Shown here piece by piece: positions 1 to 8,261 of a stretch of DNA of 64,000 nt (positions are counted from its first letter, which is position 1; each line of letters begins with the position of its first letter). The position numbers and the translations under genes are program-made. This DNA comes from Coraliomargarita algicola. Lineage in GTDB: Bacteria; Verrucomicrobiota; Verrucomicrobiia; Opitutales; Coraliomargaritaceae. The DNA is taken from assembly GCF_033878955.1 (NCBI RefSeq), contig NZ_CP138858.1, forward strand, positions 1,054,001 through 1,118,000, written 5' to 3'. Below the pieces are notes generated by a model that searched no databases, was not told the DNA's origin, and saw only the letters and a list, made by a program, of their open reading frames with translations.

Positions 1-2
1 TG

Positions 3-512
3 AAATATGAAGTCATCAATGGCTCCTACAATATACTACCGAATACAGCTCTAGCGCGCATCACCTACAACAACTTAGTCGAAGTCGGCGGCGTTTCCTA
101 CGATGCCGAAGAGCAAAAATTTGCTGAAGAATTGTATGCCACGCTCTTTAAGCCCAGTAAAACATTAGGCTCTCAAGAGAACATCGAGCCCTTCGTTCCA
201 TCCGCTGGACGCGCATCCAGTGATGTAGGTGATGTCTCTTGGTTGGTGCCGACCGCGGGACTCACCACCGCCTGCCTGGTGCCGGGATCTTATCTCCACA
301 CCTGGCAAGCCGTCGCAGCCGGAGGCTCCAGTATCGCCCATAAAGGCATGCTGAATGCGGCCAAAGTGCTCGCAATGACAGCTTCAGAGCTGCTGCAAGA
401 CCCGGAGCTCATAGCCGATGCACGCAAAGAGTGGGAAAGTTCCAGAGGGGAAGACTTTGAGTATTATCCTCTGCTTGGAGAGCGGGAGCCGCCACTAGAC
501 TACCGAAAATAA
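3..512 (+). CDS. M20-family amidohydrolase, AbgB-like, C-terminal part
   Basis: The frame is open from the first bases of the window, so the gene begins upstream and only its last 169 residues are seen. The segment with GDVSWLVPTAGLTT followed by WQAVAAGGSSIAHKGM is characteristic of the C-terminal catalytic half of M20-type metal-dependent amidohydrolases related to AbgB (p-aminobenzoyl-glutamate hydrolase subunit B); the His of HKGM would be the last metal ligand. In this family the protein hydrolyses an amide bond in an aminoacyl or aminobenzoyl-glutamate conjugate in the cytoplasm. The true substrate cannot be told from this part. A perfect 11-bp-arm palindrome follows 28 bp after the stop. 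The neighbour is a PEP-CTERM protein behind about 200 bp of non-coding DNA, so no operon link is evident. Confidence 0.85.
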   Translation, partial: KYEVINGSYNILPNTALARITYNNLVEVGGVSYDAEEQKFAEELYATLFKPSKTLGSQENIEPFVPSAGRASSDVGDVSWLVPTAGLTTACLVPGSYLHTWQAVAAGGSSIAHKGMLNAAKVLAMTASELLQDPELIADARKEWESSRGEDFEYYPLLGEREPPLDYRK

Positions 513-532
513 AGATTCTATAACGCTCGCGG

Positions 533-562
533 CAATCGGGCAATCGGGCAATTGCCCGATTG
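533..562. repeat. Perfect palindrome with a partial direct repeat after the amidohydrolase
   Basis: Positions 541-562 form a perfect palindrome (arm CAATCGGGCAA and its complement, no loop). The 8 bases before it (533-540) repeat the outer part of the arm, CAATCGGG. It could fold as an RNA hairpin, but the first T-run (ATTTTTT) comes about 10 bases later, so it is a poor intrinsic terminator. A protein-binding site or a small repeat is equally possible. Confidence 0.5.
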
Positions 563-610
563 GAGGGCATAATTTTTTCAACACAATCACCCGCAAGGAA
601 GAAAACGAAT

Positions 611-637
611 TTGACAAATAATTCAACGTCGTATTAC
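611..637 (+). promoter_or_regulatory. Possible sigma-70-type promoter upstream of the PEP-CTERM gene
   Basis: A perfect TTGACA (611-616) is followed 15 bases later by TATTAC (632-637), four of six matches to the -10 consensus; TATCAT at 640-645 fits better as a hexamer but is too far away. It lies about 75 bp before the ATG at 715. Spacing is suboptimal, so this is only a candidate. Confidence 0.25.
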
Positions 638-714
638 CGTATCATGGTTTCCTGGTTAGGAGACTCACACCACACGTTTTCACGAACCTACTCTTACTTA
701 AACATATTGATATC

Positions 715-1461
715 ATGAAAAAATGCTCTAACTTCAGCGAATCTCAATTAGCCTCCAAAAAACAATCAGCTCCTAGCAGTACTCGGATTCTTTGCGCTGC
801 CGCATTATTAGGTGGGCTCCTCTCAGCCAGCACAGCGTCTGCCGCAACTGCATACATCGGAGACGCACATGCCATGGGGCAAAGCATCACCTCTGTAGAC
901 CCATCACATGTCTATGGGATCTCCGAACTAACGATCATCATGCCTGGCAATGTCAGCGGCATCCACTACACGGCCGCCGAGGACCAGCAAATCAAATTGA
1001 CTGAAGTCAATTTTCTTTCGGTACAGGCAGGTAACCTCACGCCCTTTGTCGCGCTATGGGATGGCGTGAGCACTTCCGCAGCCGACAGTTACACCTTTCT
1101 AGCAATCGGTGACACCATCGCCAGTCCTGCCTCCACACTTGTCAACGCAAGTTTTGAGGTCGCTGGCGAAAACCCCACCCTCGATTTGAGCGCAGGGCAA
1201 ACCATCGTGGCTGGTTTTCATCAAGTCGGCGGCAAAGTCGTCAATGTGATCGAATCCGGCCACGCCAATACGGACTATATTTATAACGGCAACTCCATAA
1301 GTGCTGTCGACGGAGAGCCGACAGCAGATTCCGTATATAACTACGACTCGTTCGTCAGCTTCAATATTGGGTATACTGTCATTCCCGAACCCAATGCATA
1401 TGCATTACTCGCTGGTATCACGGGCTTAGCAGTGGTCATTGTTCGTCGACGCAAAGCCTAG
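715..1461 (+). CDS. PEP-CTERM sorted exported protein
   Basis: A 248-residue exported protein. It has a long, Ser-rich signal region with a hydrophobic core (about residues 24-43, ending ASTASAA), a beta-rich domain at about 45-220, and a C-terminal PEP-CTERM signal: VIPEP, then a hydrophobic helix, then RRRK. In known systems this signal is recognised by an exosortase, and the protein ends up on the cell surface or in extracellular polymer. The beta domain has no function I recognise. It is almost identical to the N-terminal domain of the esterase gene that follows 66 bp later, including at DNA level, so the two genes share a recent duplication. Co-transcription with the esterase is likely from strand and spacing. 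No exosortase gene is in the window. Confidence 0.85.
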   Translation: MKKCSNFSESQLASKKQSAPSSTRILCAAALLGGLLSASTASAATAYIGDAHAMGQSITSVDPSHVYGISELTIIMPGNVSGIHYTAAEDQQIKLTEVNFLSVQAGNLTPFVALWDGVSTSAADSYTFLAIGDTIASPASTLVNASFEVAGENPTLDLSAGQTIVAGFHQVGGKVVNVIESGHANTDYIYNGNSISAVDGEPTADSVYNYDSFVSFNIGYTVIPEPNAYALLAGITGLAVVIVRRRKA

Positions 1462-1527
1462 AAAGCCTTGTCGAAAATTGCCTGAGTCTGAGACATCTTT
1501 GCGAGGTTGATGGCAGGAATATAGCAA

Positions 1528-3507
1528 ATGAAAATACAGTTCTTTAAAAGCTTGGCGACCTCGATCGCCAGGCTTGCTTTCTTATTGGCGCTTGCTTCAA
1601 GGCTTCAAGCGGCGCCTGAAACCAATCTCTACATCGGAGACGCACATGCCATGGGGCAGAGCATCACCTCTGTTGACTCATCACATGTCTATGGGATCTC
1701 CGAACTAACGATCATCATGCCTGGCGATGCGAGCGGCATCCACTACACGGCTGAAAGCGACCAGCAAATCACGCTGACTGAAGTCAACTTTCTTTCAGTG
1801 CAATCAGGTAATCTCACGCCCTTTGTCGCGCTATGGGATGGCGTGAGCACTTCCGCAGCCGACAGTTACACCTTTCTAGCCATCGGAGACACCATCGCCA
1901 GCCCGGCTTCCACAGTCGTCAACGCAAGTTTTGAGGTCGATGGAGAAAACCCCACCCTTGATTTGAGCGCGGGCCAAACCATCGTGGCTGGCTTTTATCA
2001 AGTCGGCGGCAAAGTCGTCAATGTGATCGAATCCGGCCACGCCAATACGGACTATGTCTATGGCGGCAACTCCATAGCTGCTGTCAATGGGGAGCCGTCC
2101 GCAAATTCCGTATATAACTACGATTCGTTCGTCAGCTTTAATATTGGCATCAACATCCCTCCCACTCCCGAGCCTACAGTCACAATTAGCAGCCCGACGC
2201 CTGGATCCATCTTCGAAGTCTGCGACTCCATTCAATTTGCGGCGACTGTCAGCGATGACGAAGACGATGATAGCGCATTAGAGGCATCACTGGTATGGAC
2301 CTCGGATCTTGAAGATGAGCCGCTAGGCACCGGTGCCAGTTTTTCAACCAATCGACTGCGGGTGGGTACACATACTATCAGCGCGAGCTCTACCGACAGC
2401 GACCTAGACGTTGGGACCGACACAATTAGCCTAACCATCGCCCAATGGAACCTCGGCGCCATATGGTTCATAGGAGATTCCATCACACAGAGTAACGCCG
2501 ACGGTGATGCCAACGGTTCGCCGCGCAAATCACTCTACGATCTGCTCATCGCCAACAATGTCGCCTTCAGCTTTACCGGACACAGTACAGCAAATATCGA
2601 TGGCCTCCCCAGCACTGGCACCACAATCGCAAGCAATCTGTACCAATACCACTCCGGCATCTCAGGCTCAGTCATTGGCGACAACTTGCCAGGCCGCGCA
2701 GGTATGACTGAACGCACACCGGGCTTCTGGACCACAGGACGCTTGGCCACCGTGAAGCCCAATGTCGTGCTCATAATGCTCGGCACGAATGACATCGACA
2801 ATCTCGTCGACATAGAAAACGCCCCCAATCGTATCAAGATACTCGTCGATACAATCCTGGCCCAAGTCGAAGAGGGAGATCCCAGCCCAGCCATCTTCGT
2901 CGCACAAATCCCCCCAAACAGAAACTCGAGCAAACAGCAACTCGTCATCGATTTTAACACTGCCCTAACCGACATCGTCGCCACACTTCAAACAGAAGGC
3001 AAAGACGTCACACTGGTCGATCAGTTCTCGCGGATTCAAGAAAATGCCTCGGAGCTCATGCGTGACAACTTACACACGAATGCGGCTGGAAACGATGTTT
3101 TGGCCGAGCAATGGTATGAGGCACTGGTGTCCCGCTTCGGCCCAGCGACGACGGGACTTCGCAGCTGGCAAATCAAACACTTTGGAACCCCTTGTGGCCT
3201 CACTGCCGATCCAAGCCAAGACCCGGATCATGACGGACAGAGCAATTTACTAGAGTACGCACTGGGCAATAACCCTCACACGCCAGACCTGGCATCACAT
3301 GATCTCACGGGCGGCGTAATCTCCTTCCCCAAAGGTGCCGATGTCCATACAGATATTCGCTATGCCATCGAAGAATCGACAGATCTTGGAATAAAGGACC
3401 CGTGGGATGAAGTCACTCCCAGTGTAAACAATGACGAGGAAATCTCCTATACGATGACGAGCGAAACAACTGATTTCTTTCGGCTCAAAGTGACTCAAGC
3501 TCAGTGA
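1528..3507 (+). CDS. Secreted multidomain SGNH/GDSL esterase
   Basis: 659 residues. After a signal peptide (about 1-28) comes a beta domain (about 32-210) that is a near copy of the preceding PEP-CTERM protein, then an Ig/PKD-like region (about 215-305), then an SGNH hydrolase domain. Block I is IWFIGDSIT with the nucleophile Ser318; block III is MLGTNDI (Gly419, Asn421); block V is DNLHTN with Asp513 and His516. The C-terminus has a DPDHDGQSNLLEYALGNNP stretch typical of verrucomicrobial secreted proteins, followed by a small beta module, and lacks a PEP-CTERM signal. SGNH enzymes of this type remove acetyl or other acyl groups, often from polysaccharides; the substrate is unknown. Convergent with the esterase gene downstream. 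Confidence 0.85.
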   Translation: MKIQFFKSLATSIARLAFLLALASRLQAAPETNLYIGDAHAMGQSITSVDSSHVYGISELTIIMPGDASGIHYTAESDQQITLTEVNFLSVQSGNLTPFVALWDGVSTSAADSYTFLAIGDTIASPASTVVNASFEVDGENPTLDLSAGQTIVAGFYQVGGKVVNVIESGHANTDYVYGGNSIAAVNGEPSANSVYNYDSFVSFNIGINIPPTPEPTVTISSPTPGSIFEVCDSIQFAATVSDDEDDDSALEASLVWTSDLEDEPLGTGASFSTNRLRVGTHTISASSTDSDLDVGTDTISLTIAQWNLGAIWFIGDSITQSNADGDANGSPRKSLYDLLIANNVAFSFTGHSTANIDGLPSTGTTIASNLYQYHSGISGSVIGDNLPGRAGMTERTPGFWTTGRLATVKPNVVLIMLGTNDIDNLVDIENAPNRIKILVDTILAQVEEGDPSPAIFVAQIPPNRNSSKQQLVIDFNTALTDIVATLQTEGKDVTLVDQFSRIQENASELMRDNLHTNAAGNDVLAEQWYEALVSRFGPATTGLRSWQIKHFGTPCGLTADPSQDPDHDGQSNLLEYALGNNPHTPDLASHDLTGGVISFPKGADVHTDIRYAIEESTDLGIKDPWDEVTPSVNNDEEISYTMTSETTDFFRLKVTQAQ

Positions 3508-3543
3508 TTCATACAATTGCTGAAACACTAACAGCATCAGCTG

Positions 3544-4953
3544 CTATTCCAAAGTCTGCGAATCAGAGCTGACTTTTTCACTGCCCAGGAACAGCGCAGT
3601 GTGTGCCACTTCGCCTTCCTCGTAACGTCGACGGCCATGCCCTGCGATGGGATCAAAGAGAATCGATTTGTTCTCGTGCGGGATAGAGTTATAGGCGGCA
3701 AACACGCTACTAGGGGGACAGGTGCCATCCACCCCACCGGTGTAGAGCACTGCTTGAGCGCGCATACGATGGGCAAAATTCGCAGCGTCAAAATAGCCGA
3801 GATGTTGAACCTCCTCTTCGCTGACTAATTTATTCTCTTTATAATCGCGACTGGTTTTCAACCAGATCTTTCCATCATTCTTTAGTTCATAGAGTTTCGG
3901 CCAACCAGAAGCCCTTCCCACGAAGGTGCCTCCATAATCACACATCGCAGGTACATCCGCATGCACAAACGTTACGTCAGGATCGATTCCTCCAGCAATG
4001 AGTGCCTGCGCCCCTCCCTGACTGGTACCACCAACAACGATGTCGCGCCCGTTCCATTCTGGCTGGGCTTTCAAATATTCTAAAGCGCGGATCAGGCGTA
4101 GAATCATCCCTTTCATATAGTATTTTTCAGGATCGTCGCTGTGCTGGTATTGATAGCCGTCCAACTCGCCCGCAGCGAGTGCTTGGTAATATTCCTTGGG
4201 CTGATCGGTAGGAATGCCATGAGCATTCAAATTCATAAATAACACGGGGCGCTTTAACCCCGCCTCCTGCGGCAACCAAGGTGCCCAAGCCGGATTGAGT
4301 GGCCCATGGACGCCAGCTCCGTGCACAAAAAGATGGATCGGCAACGACTTGGCCGCGGCATCGACGGGCTTGCGAACGATACCATTTACAGGACGATAGC
4401 CACTACCAACAGGCACTTCCACATACTCTACTTTAAAATGTTCCGGGATATCCTCAGTCACCGGTGTGCGCTTCACTTCCATCGGAATTGCTTGTAGCTT
4501 CTCCTTTTCTTTCGCCCAGAATGCATCGAAGTCGGCTGGTTCAGGTGCACCAGCTTGAACTGCCAATGGATCAACCAACGCGCCCATATAAGCACGAGCC
4601 GCCTTAACCGTCCCACGAACTTCGTGCTCGAGTCTATTGCCTTCCGCATCGACCCCTTCGACTGCAAATTGGCACCAACCAGGAGCGTCCAAGCTCGTCT
4701 CCATGCTCACAAACTCGCCGAGAGCAAATAACTTTCGACTCACTTCGCGACCATTGTGATAAAGCATCGCACGCATTGCTTTATCGCGGGCCACTTCGCC
4801 TTGTTCCAATATACGAGCGGTAAATCTAATAGACTCACCGACTTGATACACACCGTCAGCATGACTTTGTTGAACATCGAAGGTATACGTCTGCGCCAAT
4901 GCCTTAACCGCAAATAGCCAGAAAAAGAAAGTAAGCTGTATTCTAAGTGTCAT
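3544..4953 (-). CDS. Secreted AXE1-type acetyl esterase
   Basis: An alpha/beta-hydrolase of about 469 residues. An upstream GTG (4980) is possible, but the ATG at 4953 gives a compact signal peptide ending in KALAQ, so I prefer it. A beta-rich N-terminal domain (about 20-125) precedes the catalytic domain, which contains the FDAFWAKEKEKL segment typical of acetyl xylan esterase/cephalosporin-C deacetylase (AXE1) proteins, the nucleophile motif GGTSQGG (Ser about 310), GGVDGTCPPS (Asp about 411) and GHGRR (His about 437). The family removes acetyl groups from sugars. It is the last gene of the minus-strand polysaccharide operon, 42 bp behind the beta-lactamase-fold hydrolase, which suggests the target glycan is acetylated. 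Confidence 0.85.
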   Translation of the reverse strand: MTLRIQLTFFFWLFAVKALAQTYTFDVQQSHADGVYQVGESIRFTARILEQGEVARDKAMRAMLYHNGREVSRKLFALGEFVSMETSLDAPGWCQFAVEGVDAEGNRLEHEVRGTVKAARAYMGALVDPLAVQAGAPEPADFDAFWAKEKEKLQAIPMEVKRTPVTEDIPEHFKVEYVEVPVGSGYRPVNGIVRKPVDAAAKSLPIHLFVHGAGVHGPLNPAWAPWLPQEAGLKRPVLFMNLNAHGIPTDQPKEYYQALAAGELDGYQYQHSDDPEKYYMKGMILRLIRALEYLKAQPEWNGRDIVVGGTSQGGAQALIAGGIDPDVTFVHADVPAMCDYGGTFVGRASGWPKLYELKNDGKIWLKTSRDYKENKLVSEEEVQHLGYFDAANFAHRMRAQAVLYTGGVDGTCPPSSVFAAYNSIPHENKSILFDPIAGHGRRRYEEGEVAHTALFLGSEKVSSDSQTLE

Positions 4954-4995
4954 AGTAGGAAGCGTCTTTGTTGTGTACACAAAAAAATGGACGAA

Positions 4996-6078
4996 TTAAA
5001 TGCCCTTCGGGATCTCGGCAGTATCTGGCCAATCACGATTCTTGAATCCGATCGCAGCGTAAAAGTCTCCCATCACGTTGGGATTCGCATATAGATTACG
5101 GGTAATTGCCATCGCATAGTGTTTGTCCGTATCCAAGAGCCCTTCGGAGCCGCCCACTCCACCATGTCCGAACACACTGCCAATTTTCTCCAAGCGCCCG
5201 GAAAGCACATAGCCAAGCCCAAACAAAACCCAGCGACCGCCCGCGATACGATTGCGATAATCATCCTCGCACCAAGGCTTCAATGCATAATCCAACGTCT
5301 CTGGAGTCAGTAGCCTACCCGAGTCAATCGCGGCATAGTGCTTCGCAATAGAGAGCGCGTTAGACATGGTGCAATAGGCGGGATTACAAGACTTACGGAA
5401 GATCGGATTATTCATGCGGTCAATCACTCCCTGTCCATAATTACTACCATCGCGTGCACTCACCAGCTTGGCCGCATTTTCCAACGCCGCATCATCCGCA
5501 CCATAATAAAAACGATCCATACCTGCGAGCTCGCCCACTTGCTCGCGAAAGATTTTAAAATAATCCATCTCATCCAGCAGATGACAGGCAATCCCCCCTG
5601 CTAACCAACCATAAGTGGCTGGATGATATTCTTGATGCGCACCTGCTGCATGCGCGGGCTTGGCCTGAGCCATTCGGCCTAGCATATACTCCCAATCGGC
5701 GGCTTGCTCCGGAAAGTCCAGCTCTGGCATCTCATACAATCCCGCACGATAAGAGAGCACATGCCAGACCTGTAAGGCCTCTTTACCATGGCAGCCAAAC
5801 CCGGGCCAAATATCAGCAATATAGGTATCATAGTCCACTAAGCCCTGCTCCACCAAACGGTGCAACACAGTCGAGGAGGGAGCCTTTCCCGTGGAGTAAA
5901 CAGGAAAAATCGTATTCGCGTCGATCTCGCGACTCTGCGTCCAATCGGTATGGCCGGCATAAGCGTTCACTGCCAGCTCCCCATTAATATAGAGCGCTGC
6001 TTGACAACCGCACTCCGTCCCACGCTCAACCGCGGCATCAAGCACGGATTGTACTTTCTCCTGTAAATTATGATTCAT
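4996..6078 (-). CDS. Beta-lactamase-fold serine hydrolase (esterase type)
   Basis: 360 residues without a clear signal peptide, so probably cytoplasmic. The serine beta-lactamase/penicillin-binding-protein fold is shown by the S-x-x-K motif STGK (Ser62, Lys65) in FPVYSTGKAPSS, a Tyr motif in YHPATYGWLAGG (Tyr151 probable) and the third motif HGG in FGHGGVGGSEG. Members of this class C-like group (EstB/CubicO type) are mostly carboxylesterases rather than antibiotic-degrading enzymes. It sits 19 bp behind the heparinase-like gene and 42 bp ahead of the AXE1 gene, so it is probably co-expressed and may act on acylated products of the same glycan. The substrate is not known. Confidence 0.85.
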   Translation of the reverse strand: MNHNLQEKVQSVLDAAVERGTECGCQAALYINGELAVNAYAGHTDWTQSREIDANTIFPVYSTGKAPSSTVLHRLVEQGLVDYDTYIADIWPGFGCHGKEALQVWHVLSYRAGLYEMPELDFPEQAADWEYMLGRMAQAKPAHAAGAHQEYHPATYGWLAGGIACHLLDEMDYFKIFREQVGELAGMDRFYYGADDAALENAAKLVSARDGSNYGQGVIDRMNNPIFRKSCNPAYCTMSNALSIAKHYAAIDSGRLLTPETLDYALKPWCEDDYRNRIAGGRWVLFGLGYVLSGRLEKIGSVFGHGGVGGSEGLLDTDKHYAMAITRNLYANPNVMGDFYAAIGFKNRDWPDTAEIPKGI

Positions 6079-6097
6079 CTGTTAATTGATAATTAAA

Positions 6098-8190
6098 TTA
6101 AGCTTTTAGCTCCCAATGGCCACTTTGCTCATCAATGGAAACAGTCTGCATTTGCCCATTGATTTGTAAGACCACTTCACAGGCATCCAAGGAGCGGTCT
6201 GCTATCGATACGACACGTATCTCATCTCCACTAGCCTCGACGCTCGTTGGAATAAATACAGTCGTCATCGCGACATCCTTACCACGCGCCGACAAATGCA
6301 GGCGGTTGAGCACTTGACTCACGAAGCGCTCCCCTGTCTCTGATGTGCTCACACAATCATAGCGAGATAGTGTTTGTGTATGTCCAATCGAACGGGGCAG
6401 ATCTGCACCGAAGAGCGACCAAGCGATCTGCAGATTCGCTCGACCCCCCACACAATTCAAACTCGAGCCTGCTATATCGTAACGAGCCCCTTCGAAAGTC
6501 TGCTGCGATAAGCCTTCAGAATAAAAGCGTTTCTTCGGCATATAATGATAGAGCTTCCTCTGCGCGTCGCCAGAAAATTGCGGCTGATTAAAGGTATGCC
6601 ACAACCATTCGTAATCATGCTCCGCATCATCCAACGAAAAGAGCGTATCACGAATAATGTACACACTATTTAGAACTTGCGCCACAGTGCGACGCATCCG
6701 CGCTTTTCCAGGGAAACACTCGTCGTGAGTTGGGCACCAATAATTAATCTCTGCCCGTGGGTCATCTAAAAACTTCCGATTGGGCCACTCTCCGAAACCA
6801 CCCACTGCGGACACGCATTGCACCGCACTGTTATCCTCCAAATGCTCATAGAGCAATTTGCCGGAGCACTGTTCCTGGCACTCGCCGTCGACGATCACGA
6901 CGTTCTTATCGTAACTCCGCTCACTAACGATTGGATCGACAATCAAAGTTTCATCTCCACGCGTGATTTCGACATTTAATTTGTCGAGGCCCCCTCCATG
7001 GGAACTGCCTTGAAAACCGTATCGGAAATGAAGCGACGTAGCCCCATTCTCCCAAGAGCCTCGAAGAAAGGCCATTCCGGTCGTTTTGAAAATATTGTTG
7101 CAACGCGCGGGCGGGTGAACGTCGACAGGTTCCTTGTAAGTATAGAACTCAAAGCCCTGTGGCCAGTGGAGAAACATCGGAACGGAGTTGCGCTCATGGA
7201 GTCGTGACAAGGCCCATCCCAGCTCTGGCACATCATACTCTAGATACCCTGCACCGAGTGACTCCCAGTGGCTGATGCGATCGCGGTAGCTATACAAGCG
7301 CAGGCTCGTTTCACCAGGCACCCAGCAGTATGGAATCGCGCGGTAGAATTCTTCAAAGCCCACGCCATCGACTTTTTCCTTAAAGTAATCAATCCCCTCT
7401 GCGCCACGAATGACACGGGCAAAAATTTGCATACAGGCCACGGTGCCAGGTCCATAGCCGCCAATTTCATAATGGAGACCGTCTTCATGAATCGTGTCGA
7501 GGAAGCGCGGCATCATGTCGCGCAATCGCTCACGGGTGGAATCAGCCATCCCGCGATTACGATCAAACATCGCGGATACATAACCACCTGCGCACAGCCA
7601 GACAGAGCGATTGTTGTCCATCTTATGCATCTCTTCATGCAAACAGGACAACTGATAGAACAGTGCCATCATCGCTTCAAAGTCGGCCTCATCTTCGGCA
7701 GACATAAAGCCTTTGCCATAAATCACATCATAGAGGTGTGCGGTACTGAGCCACATCTGCGGATCGACAATATGATTATTCGTTAATCCCCCCAGTGAGT
7801 GCCCGTTCCATAGCCCATGCCCGAAGTCGTCATGATCTGCCTCCAATCCGGACTGCGTCGATAGAGTGCGACGACCTCCGAAAGAAAACTACCGATCAAA
7901 CGACCGTAATGTGCCTTATCATCCACCACATAACAGAGCGCTGCTTTCAGTGCACTCGTATTGTCTCCTTTGTGGAAATCGACACTATTCCCCGAGATGG
8001 TCAGGTGCTCACAAGCGTCCAACTCGGCACGCCATGCTTCAAACTTGGGCTTCCAGAAAGGCAAAGTCGCATTGTGTTTTAAACGCGGCAAATCCGCTTC
8101 CGTCACCCACATGAATGGGTGGCTAATTTCTTGCCAAAACGAAGTCGCGGCTTCACGTCGCACTGGTTTTAAATCAAGTACATTGATCAT
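6098..8190 (-). pseudogene. Heparinase II/III-like polysaccharide lyase, one-base frameshift
   Basis: Two minus-strand frames join into one protein of about 697 residues. The first (8190-7783) starts MINVLDLKPV and has an alpha-helical N-terminal region. The second is open from 7846, but begins at a TTG with no sign of a real start. The natural junction, ...SPDWEADHDDFGHGLWNGH, needs one extra G in the coding strand near 7843-7845, so one base is missing. The C-terminal half carries the heparinase II/III signature region: FLRGSWENGATSLHFRYG, then SSHGGGLDKLNVEI and LIVDP. Enzymes of this fold cleave uronic-acid-containing polysaccharides by beta-elimination. No Sec signal is visible. It lies between the large GH gene (71 bp upstream) and the serine hydrolase. 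No slippery sequence supports programmed frameshifting; a real lesion or an assembly error are the choices. Confidence 0.8.
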
Positions 8191-8261
8191 GGTAATTCTA
8201 CGTTGGGTATTGTTAACTTTTTTCAGGGAAAATAAGGCAGTCTAAAATAACACCATCCCGC

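Noticed and set aside
7783..7850. Programmed frameshift in the heparinase-like gene
   Set aside because: No slippery heptamer, no downstream structure, and the family is not known for recoding. A missing base is the simpler explanation.
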